Source: Litoditis marina
Taxonomy: Eukaryota > Nematoda > Chromadorea > Rhabditida > Rhabditidae
Assembly: GCA_964036275.1 (NCBI GenBank)
Contig: OZ038434.1
Coordinates: 13,615,259-13,679,258, forward strand
Length of the DNA: 64,000 bases
Direction of reading: 5' to 3'
Part shown: positions 21,701 to 38,400 of the stretch, piece by piece
Numbering within the stretch: position 1 is the stretch's first letter
Layout of the letters: every line of letters starts with the position of its first letter
The notes under the pieces: model-generated
What the model saw: the letters and a program-made list of their open reading frames with translations, nothing else
Told to the model about the DNA's origin: nothing
The model's database searches: none
Made by a program: the position numbers and the translations under genes

Positions 21701-21986
21701 ACATCTCCGACGATAAGATTTACAAATTTACATTCAAATACCTCAAATCTCTTAATTTTTGGTAAAAAACGACAGAGTTTGCTAATGCTAGACTGAAAAG
21801 TTGCTCGCGTTCGGAACTTTTCTGGCTATTTAGCCCAGTTTTCATAGGATGATTTAAATATAAAAAAGTTGTTATGTTATGTTTGTGTTTCAGACGGAAG
21901 CCTATAAGCTGACTACGATTCATTCGTCTGACCCCATGGCTGCCTACATGAATGAGAAGTTCGAGAAGAAGGCCAGGAAGGACTGA
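15797..21986 (+). CDS. slu-7: Pre-mRNA splicing factor SLU7, 16 exons, 639 aa
   Basis: SLU7 is a second-step spliceosomal protein that helps choose the 3' splice site; it acts in the nucleus. Exons: 15797-15913, 16167-16295, 16418-16517, 16838-16913, 17137-17248, 17447-17503, 17985-18098, 18273-18439, 18802-18964, 19189-19346, 19906-20078, 20382-20555, 20848-20933, 21106-21246, 21590-21649, 21894-21986 (1920 nt). Family marks are [11 protein letters not shown] near the N terminus, a CCHC zinc knuckle (C118, C121, H126, C131), the [15 protein letters not shown] block, and [17 protein letters not shown]. The C terminus is Ser/Glu/Lys-rich, with acidic-serine clusters and a basic run, which looks longer than usual. 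The acceptor TTTTTCAG|AG is 2 nt before the ATG, pointing to trans-splicing. Several introns hold MITEs. Confidence 0.95.
17550..17799. mobile_element. About 250-bp inverted-repeat insertion with two G-tracts in SLU7 intron 6
   Basis: The ends are GGATGACCAAA (17550) and TTTGGTCATCC (17789-17799). Inside are two runs of about ten G, each followed by TCGTT, and GGCC-containing palindromes. There is no coding capacity. It is probably a MITE within an intron. Confidence 0.55.
21270..21382. mobile_element. About 110-bp MITE with TTAGGGTTGTTAA ends in SLU7 intron 14
   Basis: TATTAGGGTTGTTAA at the left and TTAACAACCCTAATA at the right are exact inverted copies flanked by TA, as in Tc1/mariner-type MITEs. 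A diverged relative lies at about 39328-39415. Confidence 0.55.
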
Positions 21987-22277
21987 GCTCGCATGGGATG
22001 TAAATTTGTTATTTATTGGTTGTTTTTGATTGTTAGTTTAGTCTGTGTTTTAACTGTTCTGCGATAAGATATTCTATTGAGCAGTATCTACTTTTGTTGA
22101 CGTTTTGGTCTCCCCATTTGATTGTTTTTCTGTGTAAGTGAATACATAATCGATCACTGTGTCTTGTTGGCAACATACCCAATGCGATGTGCGCTTTATA
22201 TCTTGCTCCTTTTCTCTTCCTTTGTCCTTTTTCTTTTTGCAGTTTCCGAAATACAGCTGTCAGTTCATACCAATTTT

Positions 22278-22327
22278 CAGAGGATAGTGACAGCTTGGCG
22301 CGTAGTAGGATTTGCTTTCGGAGAATA
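22278..22327 (+). promoter_or_regulatory. Trans-splice acceptor and short leader of the PLPP6-like gene
   Basis: CCAATTTTCAG ends at 22277-22278, about 290 nt after the SLU7 stop and 50 nt before the next ATG, with no upstream coding exon. This is where a spliced leader would be added to a downstream gene of an operon. Inference from position and signal. Confidence 0.4.
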
Positions 22328-24273
22328 ATGACTGGTGAGTTTTCTATAATAACAAAACAAACTTGATTGCTTTTTTTTGCATTGGGAGGTTTTTGCAGTT
22401 GAATAGGGATCTCAAAGTTCATTTGTTATAGTTATAGTTTTCAGCCGTTCTGGATACGTTGATAGATTTGGATGTGAAGTGTTCGTCTGCTCTGGTGCTC
22501 CCCGAAAAGTGGAGAAATTGTGGTCTTTGGATCGAATGGACGGTATGTTGTTTGTTTATGATTCGTGGTCATTGGATGAAAGTTCAATGAACTCGAGAGT
22601 ACGTATAGGTTAGATTTTGTCTTTTTTCCAGGTGTCCATTTTTAGAAAGTCATATGTTGGATGTAAATCAGAAATGTTCGACCTGTAGTTGTAGTTTGAT
22701 GTACAACTACAAACAAATTCTGGAACAATTCGCAGAATGCTTCGAGACCGAAGTACAAACACATCATGACAGAACAGATGGACTGTTGTAGTTAGCAGGT
22801 CTTCGATTTCGTCCGAAACCACACGTGAAAGTTTGATTTCAGAGTCGAAGTGTGCACTAAATACACTAATTTATAGGTGCACGGCGTACCTTGGCTGGTC
22901 GGCAGCTCGCTTGGTCTCGTTCTCGCATATGGGAAGAGGTTCGCTGATGTTACTCAGCACAATCTGGTCATCTTGAATTTCGGCAAGTTTTATATGATAT
23001 TTTTTGGTATTGGTATGAACGGTAGAAGTTAATGGTGCGAACGGTAGAGCAGTAGTTTTTTGATCGCCTCACGGACCTGAATAAAAATAGGAGTCGGTAA
23101 CATTTTTTCTGTATTTTGAATGTTTATTTGAGAAACACGTAAGTGGGCTACTTGGTGGATCTTGCCTTTCCGGGATAATGTTGTAAGTTGCAGGTCTTCT
23201 CATCGACCTAATCACAAATGGAGTTTTGAAGCTGTCCATCCAGCGACCGAGGCCGAGCGAGAATAAAGATGATATGGTACGATTAATTTATTTCTAAAAC
23301 TTTATTCTCCTTTTCTGTTTGCTGCTCCTTGGTTTCTGAACAAGAATGATTTCTTCGTTTTTGAGTACTATCGTCATGTTTTTTGCCGTTTACCACGACG
23401 GCTCCTGAAAATGGCTATCAGCTGATAGTTGAATATTAGTGTAAAAACATACATCTTACTTTACTTTAACTTAATCAAAACGCTTACATTTGAACAATTG
23501 CACTAAAGCAATAGAATAGAAAAGAATGGATAATCGCTTCGTTAAGATACAAATCAATCAAGTTGCTCATGCCATTTTATCAATTTCGACCCGATATAAT
23601 ATCAGGCGTACGCAGCACCGATTGCCGATCAGTTCTCTTTTCCATCAGGACATACATCACGAGCAGCACTTCTCACAACACTTTGGTGGGTTCTTTGGTA
23701 TTTCTTCGATTCAATGATGCAAAGTTGTTGAAGACATACATGGTAAATAAATTCAATGCATTATCTAGTATACACAGCCTCCTTCGATTGTTGGGCTTGC
23801 TAACGAAGTATCATTACCGTTTTCGATTTTAAATAGTATTAGTAATTTCGTATTCTGTTTTCAGCGGGTCGCTCTTCCCGTCAGTCTACCCTTTTGTGTG
23901 TTGGTTACCGTTTGCTGTTGGTATGTCTCGGATAGCAATGGGGAGACATTACATCAGTGATGTGGTTGTGGGTGAGTTCTTTGCTTTCTTGTTATTCTAC
24001 TTACAAAGGTTTGTGTATATTTAGTATGTACAATGGAAAACGTAGTTTTTATGTCTCATAGTTATAGCCAGTCGCTTTTGTTAATTTTGAACTTTCTTCA
24101 ACCTTCAATATTTAGAACGGTTACTGAAATACGGATTGGGTCTTGTAACCTTATTCAATATCAATTGTTCATGTTAATTATTGGCAGGTCTTCTGATCGG
24201 ATATGGTGAAGGGAAGCTGGCTTTATGTCTGCCATTTGCTGTAAATGTTTGGTTGAGAAAAGTGATGCGATAA
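22328..24273 (+). CDS. PAP2-family polyisoprenoid/lipid phosphatase, PLPP6-like, 188 aa
   Basis: Exons 22328-22334, 22445-22542, 22877-22982, 23194-23276, 23606-23685, 23865-23971, 24188-24273 (567 nt). All three PAP2 phosphatase motifs are present: K83-x6-R90-P91, P111-S-G-H114 and S146-R-x5-H153-x3-D157; H114 and H153 are the expected nucleophile and acid/base residues. Hydrophobic segments around residues 39-50, 64-78, 128-145 and 158-180 make it an integral membrane protein. The arrangement and the HGVPWL segment match the small PLPP6/PPAPDC2 group, which dephosphorylates presqualene and other isoprenoid diphosphates, probably at the ER. Intron 3 uses a GC donor (TTCG|GCAAGT); no GT site keeps the frame. 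The first exon holds just seven coding bases. It follows SLU7 by 341 bp. Confidence 0.88.
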
Positions 24274-24721
24274 ATTTAGGATTACTAATCAGTCTAGTGT
24301 GAATTTTGGTGTAGTTTTTGTTTGTTTATCACCTATCAGCTAGTTATAGTTTAACAGTGTTATGTGTATGTGTCGGGTGCTAATACTGAGCTCAGTTTTT
24401 TCTATGTCGTTATCCAATAGGTTACGGGGAACGTTTAACCCGGTACTTTTATTAGAGATTTATCAATATTTGTTTTTTTAGAACAAGCTTGTAATAATTA
24501 TAACTAAGACTGTGATATTGTATTTCTACCGAATAATATAATTTTGAAATATATAAATGTTTGATTTATATCATTTTTATGAAGAAAACAAGTTTTTATC
24601 TTGTTTATCTATCTTGTCGTTAATTTCGTGTTTTTGATGATGTGTTGCGTTAGTTGCATACAAAAATTCATCAATTGCTCTAGTATTGTAGGGAGTGCGT
24701 CCCGGTCTAGAGTTGATAACG

Positions 24722-28665
<3,944 letters not shown>

Positions 28666-29412
28666 TGGTAACATTGTGTCCTTCTTTGTTCCCCTCTGTA
28701 CAGCTGCCTCATTCTCTCTAAGTATGTTCAAGTTGATTCGGCAATAATTCATTTATCTTAGTGACCATTGAACTGTAAGAGAACACATAGTTCATAATCA
28801 AATTCGATCTTATTACTCTTTTTGTAAATTTTTATTGTATTGTAATTCTGTCTTATGATCTGCTTCCAGTTCGCATTGTACACCTGGCTTATCATTCACC
28901 TGGGCTTTTTGCGATTTCTCGCTTCTCTCAAATTTCATCTAATCTCAAAACTGATGTTTGGTATACCAGTCGCTGTTCAATGTTCCTATTATTCGGTATG
29001 TTATTTGTATTTTATGAGATCTCTTTGTGTTCATGTTCTTTGAAATAAAGAAAAAACAGATACCGCGTTAATTTCATTAAGCATCTAACAACTATTTGTT
29101 CAAGGAAAGCTCATTAGGCTGGTAACATCATGAACACATCACAAAACTTGCGAAAATGGAAAAAAATATCTCACGAAACGATAAATATTATCTTAAAAAT
29201 TTGAAAAAAGCAACATTTCAGTAATACACACATTCTATAACTGAAGATCTTCACAGTGAATAGGTATAAAGCCATACTAGGTAAGTATCACATGTGGAAC
29301 TTGATGTGAGAATTCTAGCCGTGAAACCAGTAGAAGACGAGACTCCGTGCTACCACGTGCTACATGGAGGTCTCTGGGGGAAAAATACTAAATTGAATAT
29401 TCTAGAAAATGA
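28666..29412. other. Convergent 3' region between WDR5 and the ERICH3-like gene
   Basis: WDR5 3' UTR with a poly(A) signal at 29044, then AT-rich sequence up to the minus-strand stop at 29413. No further gene is seen. Confidence 0.5.
29044..29049 (+). terminator. Polyadenylation signal for WDR5
   Basis: AATAAA about 380 nt after the WDR5 stop, followed by an A-rich run. It is the first canonical signal seen after WDR5 and may also end the whole three-gene unit. Confidence 0.4.
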
Positions 29413-32400
29413 TTAGATGCTGGATACATTGTTGTCCTGATCGTCCATTCGAACTTCACCCGAAGCGAGGGATCCGTTGGCTCTGGAAAAGAAAGGGTTC
29501 GTTAGAAAAATATTTATTTTGGTCTCATTGGCTAAATTTGTAGTTTGATCCGTTCGTGCGCGCAGATCGAAATACAACTCAGATTTGATCATGCTTCACA
29601 ATAATCGTGTCTGCTCGAGAAAGTCAGCATATTCTGCTGTATTTGTAGTTTGATCACATTGAAATTTGCACGAAAAACACGGTCAGCCCGTTCGGCTGTA
29701 ATTGTAGTTCGGTCGCAGTGAAATTTGGGCAACATTTTGCTGTGTTTGTAAGTTTGTATCATTCAGAGTGGTTCACGTACTAAAGTCGGCACCCAAGCCA
29801 AAATTGCGTCTTCAAGAATGTAATGCAAAGGAAAGTGTCCTTTTTCAGTTTTTTCACTTCGCTCATCTCAAATATTCCACGAGGAAACTTACATAACCAG
29901 ATCTTTTGTAATCGCACTATTGCCTAGGAAATCACAATTTTTCATTCTAGTTCGTATACTAAATACTCCATAAACATCAGAACTTGAATATTTTGCACGT
30001 ACGTTTTTATATCGTGCTATCCACGTGAACTCTAATAACTACGAGTATAATCAATTTGCTAACCCGGTCAAGTGTTCTTCGTGACTGGTGGTGGATTTGC
30101 TGTCCTCGTTGTTGTTGTCTCTATCTCCCTCCTGGAGGCCTTCATGAGCAGTGGTACTGGTCTGAAAAGAGAGCAGCATAAACATTGCTAGCTCTCGCTG
30201 AAGTTAAAAACCTAGTTACCAAGGTTTTTCCACCAAATTGGTCACTAGTTGTCCAGGCTGCATTTGAAAGCAACCAATAACAATAGTTTTGTACACATGT
30301 AACCCGGTTGCATGTGTAAACCGCCGAAAAAAGTTCACTTTCGATCTACTGCCGCAGACATTGTTCTAGTTTTTCTTCGAGACCCACGCAATACAAATTG
30401 AACTTTGTTTTATTGTAACATTTGTTTCTTTCCTTTTTGTTTTATTTGTGCTGACTGTATCTGTTGTGTATGAAGATCATACTACAACTACACACATCAA
30501 ATTACAATAAAACATGATTTCATAGTCAATCTCCCCACTAGTTTTGCCCTGATTGTTTCACGTAAACATACTCTGGACTCGGAGTGCGAGTAGATGTGCT
30601 GTCCATTGTCCGTGTACTCATGGTGTTCCGTTCTTTCATGGAAATGTTGCTTTCCCTCATCCCACTCTGCGTCTCTGACCACCGGGTGGGCACTCTCATC
30701 GTCTGCGTCATGTTCCTCGGATGTATGGGACTGCAACTCTCCCCATTAGGATCAAGAAGAAAAGTGCGAGGTTATTTTCATTTATTGCCTCGAGGCGAAA
30801 TCGTGTTGGTTCTGAAGTTTCAACAGAGTTTCTATGTTTGTAGTTTGATACCACTCTTTTTAAGTGGTAACTCGCGCACTTTTTGCTGTGAGGGCAGATC
30901 AAACTATAGTTCATATTCGATCATACAATATAAACTACCTTGGGAGTGGTGAGCTCGACCTCATGAGCCGGCTCATGCTCGTAGTTGGTCTCGAAATGAG
31001 ATGGAGATGAACGAGATTCATAGATAGATTGGGACATCGGGTCTCCGGCTTCTGAATAGTGATGGTGTACAGATTGTATTGATTGCGAGTAAATATAATC
31101 GGGTTGTTTGAATGACAAGTTTTCTTTTCTACAACCATTCAAGTTTCAAATACGTTATTTGTCGTTTAGTTTCAAATACGTTATTTGTCGTGTACTTTGA
31201 ACTTTGGAGGGTCTGCGAAAATAGGATCTATCGACTGATAAGCAACCCAGTACCTTCTTACATGTATTCGATGTCTTTTTAATTCAGTTTTCTGTGTTTA
31301 CGTTGATTTCTGAATTATTTTGTGTTCCTAGATCAACCCACAACTTTGACTAAACCGTATCTCACCTGGCTCGGTCTGTTCATCGTGTATGATCATTGAG
31401 TCAGTGCTCATGCTATCCTCTTCCTCCTCCAGTCTCTTCTCCGCCTCTTCTGCGAACTCCGGTTCTCCCTCACTCTCCACCTGGTGCTGCTCGGGCGGGG
31501 TGATCTCGAGACGGACGTGCGAGATAACGTTCGACTCTTCTCTATCGCGGCTGGTGAATCTTATCTGAATGGCAAACTGGTAAGAACAGAAAGAATAAAA
31601 ACAGTATTTAGTAACGATGATTCATTTCCTAAATATGTATAAAACATATACTACTTTTGAAACGCTAGATTGCGGGATTACATACAAATAGTTATTGCAA
31701 TTTCTTAATATCCATACGGGTATTTTTGTTGAAGTCTAGAAGACATAGTGATTTTGTTATAGTTTAAACCTAGTGTCGTATTTCGAGAGTTCTACTGCGT
31801 TCGTAGATCAAACTACAACTAGAATTGACTTATTGATTTTCTCTGTTTGTGATCATAACTTGGTGTCATAAGTCGAACGCTCTAATTTGATGGGATAACG
31901 TTTTAGTCATTTTCCTTCCATAATCGTCTGTCCAACTAGCACACATTTTTCTCACCTCTCCGGTTTCGACTAGTACGGAATGGTTGTTCTCCATTTCACT
32001 GCTATCGACGACGTTCTCGACGGCATTGGTGGATTCTGACTCCATCGTCGTGTCGGGCAGATCCGCATCAGGAGTCACATCAGTATCATGGAACCCTTGA
32101 TTGACATAGCTCTCTTCCACAAATGTATGTCCATCTGATGGATGAATGTCAGCATTCACGTATTCATGCGCCTCCGGTTGAGAGCTTTCTTGATAGTAAG
32201 ATTGAGACATTATATTCTCATTGATGTTCTGTGGGGCCTCGGGAACCTGTTGAGAATCGTCAATTTCCTCAGACACAACCTCTGTTGACGCCACAATATC
32301 GTTCGATTCCGGGAGGTAAAGCTGCGGTTCGTCGGTGTCCTGGACGCCGTAAGAGGGAAGGACGGTTTCGGCATCAACCACCAGATCGGAGTAGGGTTCG

Positions 32401-35400
32401 ACAGCGTCCTGATCCGGTACGACGGCCTCGCTCATTGTTTCAACCGGAGTGAAACTCTCCTCAGCGCCTCCAAATTGTGCCTCATTGAGAGCCGCGGGCT
32501 GTTCATCTAAGCTGACAATGTCATGGTTCTGCTCATACGTCTGAAACTCTTCCTCTGGAGTACGTTCGTGATGATCTCCATTACGGTCATCTGCTTGTTC
32601 TCCCTGGGGCTCGTGGTGGAAATGACTGACTGTCTCTTCATGGTGATCTGCCTCATCCAAGAGCTTGTCTTCCTCGGCATATTCTGGTTCAGACTCCGAG
32701 TCGGATGAGTTATCTGCGTGTGATCTAGCTATGCTGTGACCTCTAGATGAACCTCCGTCTTGTTGATCAAAGTCGTGACCTTCGGTGATATCCTGAGTGT
32801 GCAGACTCGAATGGTCACTAAGTTCACTCGGTGCACCGACTACTGGAGAAGCAGATGACAGAACGGGTTCAACAGTCTCTTCTGCGGGTACAGCTCCGGC
32901 AGCAGTAACCTTAGGCTCCTCGTGAGCTGGCGTCTGCACGGCTTCTATGTGCGCTGTCTCCGCCACCTCATCTGAGTGTTGAATCTCGTTGAATGGCTCT
33001 TGTTCAACTGTATCGGACACTTGGTTAGGACTAGCAATAACTTTCGCGTGTTCTTCTTTAGAAAAGGCGACAACAGGTTGCTGTGTGGCTTCAGAAGAGT
33101 CAAGAGCAGTCTCCGACGTCATTTCGGGAACAACTTCAGGTGAAGGTTCCCGGACACCTTCAGACGACGGTTCAACATCAGTAGAAGCTGGCTCATCCAT
33201 CTGAAGTGGAGAGTTCTCTCTAACAGCTTCCGGGGATGACTCTCTAACAATCTCAGGCGATGGAAGTCTTACTGTCTCGGCAACCACTTCCTGATCTGCT
33301 TGAGGTGATGTCTCGGGAGCATGGTCAGGTTCTACATCAGCGGGTGCTTCAGTTGGAGGCTGTTGAATGACTACCTGACAGGGTTCCTCGACGGATTCAA
33401 TGAGCGGAGAAGGAACTTCAGTAATTTCCGGAGCAGCTGTTTCATTTTCTCCGGAAGATGGTTCCACAGGCTCGTGGTTATCCTCTTGGGTCATGTCTGA
33501 AATACCATGGAAGTTCTCCGACGAGGCTTCGGCCGCGGTTTCTGCTTCTGGTTCCACTGGTGTGGGCTGTCTTTCTACGATAGGAGACTCGGCTTGGGAA
33601 ACTTCTGGGGAAGGTTCTCTCTGTGAACCTGGAGTTGCAGCTTGGACTGGTTCTGATGACTCAATAACGGGAGACTCTAGCACAGGTTCAGGAGTGGGCT
33701 CATGGATTTGGAGGACGTCTTGCACATGGCCGACCTCTGGTGGAGGTGACGATGCTGTCACCTCGGTAGGTGAAGCAGGTTGGGGAGACTGGGCTGCCTG
33801 CTCTGTGGCGATAATCTTCGGTTCTTCAGGAGCGTTACTGGTCTCGGTCTCGGCTTGAATTTCGGGCGAAGCCTCTTGCACGGGTGACTTTGCAGCAGGT
33901 TCTTGTTCTGTTACGGGACTTGGCTCTCTCTGAGGTTCTGGGGACGCTGCGGCAGCCAAAACCGGCTCAGTTATAGGAGATGCAGCCACAGGCTCCGGCG
34001 TTACAGCGGCAGGTTCTTGTTCAGCCACAGGGCTTGGTTCTCTGTTATGTTCTAGGGACGCTTCAGCGGCCAAAACTGGCTCAGGTTGAGGAGACGCGAC
34101 CACAGGTTCCGGCGAAGTAACTGTGGGCTCTTGTGCGGGTTCGGGGCTAGGCGCTTTCGGAGGTTCTGGGGACGCTTCAGCGGCTAAAACTGGCTCAGGT
34201 TGAGGAGACGCGACCACATGTTCCGGCGAAGTGATTGCAGGTTCTTGTGCGGGTTCGGGGCTGAGCGCTTTTGGAGATTCTGGGGACGCTTCAGCTGCCA
34301 GAACTGGTTCCGGCTGAGGCGATTCTACCACGGGCTCCGTCGATGCAATGGCAGGTTCAGGGCTGGGTTCTTTCGGGGGTTCCGGAGACGCTGCGGCAGC
34401 AAGTACCGGCTCAGCTTCTGGGGCTGCTATCACAGGTTCCGGCGAAGAGATAACTGCGACTTCTGCCGGTGCTGCGACCGGCTCAGATGCGACTTTTTCG
34501 CTTTCCTGCTCTTTGGTGATTGGTGCAAGTTTCACGGCGGCGGCGGCTCCAGCAGCAGCGGCAACAACAGCTCCTCCACCAAGAATTGCTTTACCTGTAA
34601 ATATTGGCAAGTTTTCTGTAACCAGTAAAGGACGTTGAGAAATGATTATTTTAAATGTGTGTTAGAGCGATCACGTTTTGATCTACAAATGTTTGAGGAT
34701 ATGAGAAGACTCTCCAGATTTCATTTTTCATTAGAAAGGTTTTTTTTCCGTCAGGTATGAACGTAGTGCTCACCGGAAAGTCCCATGCTCGGCTCTTTTT
34801 TGGTGGTTGTTGTTGTGGTCCTAGTCGTCTCACGCCTAGTGGTCGAACGGCCGCGTTGAGCCGCGCTCGGTCTGTAAAAAGTGAATCGGTAAACCTCGAC
34901 GGCCAAACAGAAAAATAGGAGGCACTTGAAAGTTCGTTCTGTTTTCGGTTCTCGGCAACCGAAGAAACATTGGTCAGGTTTATTGAAAACTAGTTTATTT
35001 GACATTACCATACACCATACTTCAAACTCTTGCCTTTCCGCTTCTTAACTTTTCATGCTCAACTTCATCATTACCTGATTTTATGAATATGATTCATTTT
35101 GTTCGATTAGTTCGATTTCACTTACTGTGTCGGTGGCAATCGTGTGCCGGGTGCGGACTGAGTAGAATTCTTCTGAGGAGTACGAGCTGGTTTCGGTCTC
35201 GCAGCAATCGGAGGGAAGCGTGGGTTGGAATCTGTAATTCACAAATTTTTTCAGATTAGTGTACTGGAATACATTAAATTGCAGGTTTTGTATGAAATAT
35301 GTACGTATCGGTACAGGATTCATGAGCCGGTTGTGATCCGCGTACAGTGAACTTTGTTTGGACAGGCTTTGTCATCTACGTATCTTTGATCTACTCAATC

Positions 35401-38400
35401 TCTCAACTCGCGGCGGGTTATCAGGAAAGGCCTGACCCACACGTTGAAGAAATGAAAACTATATGTGTTGAGTCGGTCTACCAGGAAGATATAGTCGTCA
35501 TTTTTCCTATAAAGACATCTGTGGGTTCGATTGATCGAGCGTTGCGGGGCCAGCGGTCGTTGATTGCTTGCCAAAAGGCGAGAGAGTGTGTAGATCAATG
35601 ATACGCAGACTGGCTGGCTCCTCGCCAAACCCCGCCCCTCACAAAATCCATGGTATGGTGTCCACGACGGTTTGACCAATCCTATACTCAGCTAATCTTA
35701 CCTCTTCGTTTACGCATGGTGGGTGGACAGCTCGTGCGACTGTCATGTGACTGGCCCAGTTTCGAATTCTGGGGCGAGTGCTTCCGTCCGCGCATGTTGT
35801 TGATGCTTCTACAACATACCCATATATGTTAAGATTATAGATACACTGTCCAGCGAAAAAATCTGACCATTTACTGTGCTTTACTTTGATGAAGGGATCT
35901 CGGTGGAACTCCACAACTCTTCACGAAATGTGTTTACAACACCACGGTAAACAGAAGAGTGCATATCATTTTTGACTCCAGGTATACACAGTATAAGTTT
36001 GCTGTCGTTGTTGTTGAATCATGATTATTTCTCTATGTTTCTCTCTGGCGAATCTGAGCAAAAAAAATTGGTGCTGAAGCTAATAGAATAAGCAAAAATT
36101 CGGTATCGCTGTGCCACAAGCCGCTGAGCTTCGAAGCACGGAAAGAAAAAAGGTAAAAAAGTCATGCAACTAAGTTCGTCTTTTTCACTTAGTGAGAATA
36201 AAATAGTTTTCTCTGGCATTTGACATGGTGACATGGCATAAAGGGTGTATTTGACAAAAGGTGTAGAAAGCATCTAAGATGTGTGAAAAACCAAGGATTT
36301 TAGGAAACATTTGACAGGGATAGACACATCACTTTGTAGAGGAGAAGCTACGACAACCAAAGCTGACTTTGCAATATCTGAGTTCGTATGCTGAAATATT
36401 CTGACTCCTTGATCCCACCCTGCGTCTCGTTGCTTTGCACACTGATTACCGAAACTCCATCCTGGCGGGATGTAAGATCGACAAAACAGCGTATTTTTTT
36501 ATGAGATGCAGGTCAAGATCTCACAGTCAGAATATTTCTGAATACGAACTTTGCTGGTACGCACGCTCTCCAGACCCAACTATGATATTTTGGCACATCT
36601 AGTGCTGTCAACAGGATTGTGTCTTGAGAGGTGTATGGAAAGCAAAACACTCTAGTCGGTCAATTTTTAGAAAGTTAATCTTTGTATTTCGAGTAGAGCA
36701 CAAAGAGTGTTGCAGTGAAAAAAGTAGTGCTCAAGACTATTTTGCTTTCTCATTTGTATCCAGCCAGAATATGCATGAGCTGGTTAGTACCTCAGCGGCT
36801 CGTGGAGCGCGGTGGCTGGCGCCGAAGATGTTAGACTGGGAAGAGACCTGAATCTCAACACGACTAAGCGTTGTGACTTCACCCTCTGATGTGAACGGTG
36901 GAATAGTATTGTGTACGTTAAGTTCCGTAAGTTGTTTCAATCCGTACCGTGTGATGCGGTAGTTCAAACCGTGTTTTTTTAGGGTTCCAAAGGTTATTAG
37001 AGTTACAAGCAGCAGGTGTATGTTGTGCGTTAAGTATTGCAGTGTTTCTGATTTCAACAATTATTAGTCATGCGAACTATCCAATTCATTATGTTCAAGT
37101 GATACTGAGTAGAGACAGTTGGGCGTCAAACCTACTTTACCGTATGTACTATTTTTTATACTTCTAAATACTGTTTTGGCCTCAATTTCCAACTGAAGAG
37201 TCTTCAAACAATCAACAACCTGCTCAAAACTAGTATTTTTGGTTGTACCATACTTTTTTAATGCATTTAATCTCAAAAAAATATTCTCATGCGGAATATT
37301 GACAAAGTCATTCCTTTCGGTCAACAAAAATCTCTTCTATCGTACGCTCCGAAAGTTTCGCTATTTCTTATGTATTTCTTCTGCATTTTTATTGTTAGTC
37401 AACGAAGTAATCATGTGAGACGTGTGCAGCACATAACTATTCGAGAATGTCTCCTGCCTACCTTCTACGGAAGAACCAACTGCTGTGGGCGGTGGGTGGT
37501 TGTCTGGCCACCGAGTGTACCCCGAATGTGACTTCTCGGAACCGCTCCATCCGATCCAGCTGTTTCTTTATATTATCCGAGTACGTGATCAGAGTGGGAT
37601 CGTCCATCTGTATTTAAACTTTGAATCTACATCAGCTTGAAAAGTTCACAAGTTTTTGGGGTTTTGAATCAATGATCGTGTGCACTTTAGCTTACTTCGA
37701 TATGTCACATTCAGTATTCTTAGCAGAATCCGTATTTTTTGCTTTTCGTAGTGAATTGTCACAGCGAATTTCCACGTGTAGCTTTTCTTTTTCATATCGA
37801 CTACATGTTTTGATTTCTCGGACCCACCTTATGCAGATAATTGAACTTTCTTCCACTGGCCGACAGACGATTGTAGGCGTTTCTCGAGTCCATCTCCACG
37901 GGGACAGAATACTCGTCCTCCAACTTCTGAATCGTTTCCTTGTCCTCCCAACTGTTCGAGAAACGACGTTGTCTACCGCCGGAGGCACGACGTCCTGAAA
38001 ATGAATGACTTTGATTTCTCCTAAATTGGTTACGTTGTCACGAAACTTTACCACAATAAAATAATGTTTCGAGCAAACTAGTAAACTACACTAATTGTTT
38101 TTGTTGCGTTTTGGTTTTTTGTGGGCACTCGTTTTTGTAGAGCAAAGATGATCTCCTGTTACTGTGTAGCGGTAGGAAAAACAAGTTTTACTTCATAATC
38201 AGTTTCCGGTGACAAAGCTGAAAACGCTCACCTCGGCTCAGGCTTCTACTCGGTTTGGCCGTCGGTTTCCGGTAGGATTCCGGAGAGAGTCCGGCGCGGA
38301 TTCGGCGACAAGTCTCTACTTTCTGGGCGGCATCCAACTTGCGTCGCAGCTCGGCGATTTTCATCAGCTGAGCTTCTCTGAAACATTGAGAATTGAAAAC

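Noticed and set aside
34200..34628. 142-codon plus-strand Cys/Arg/Phe-rich frame
   Set aside because: Shadow of the Pro/Glu/Ala repeat region of the ERICH3-like gene on the opposite strand.
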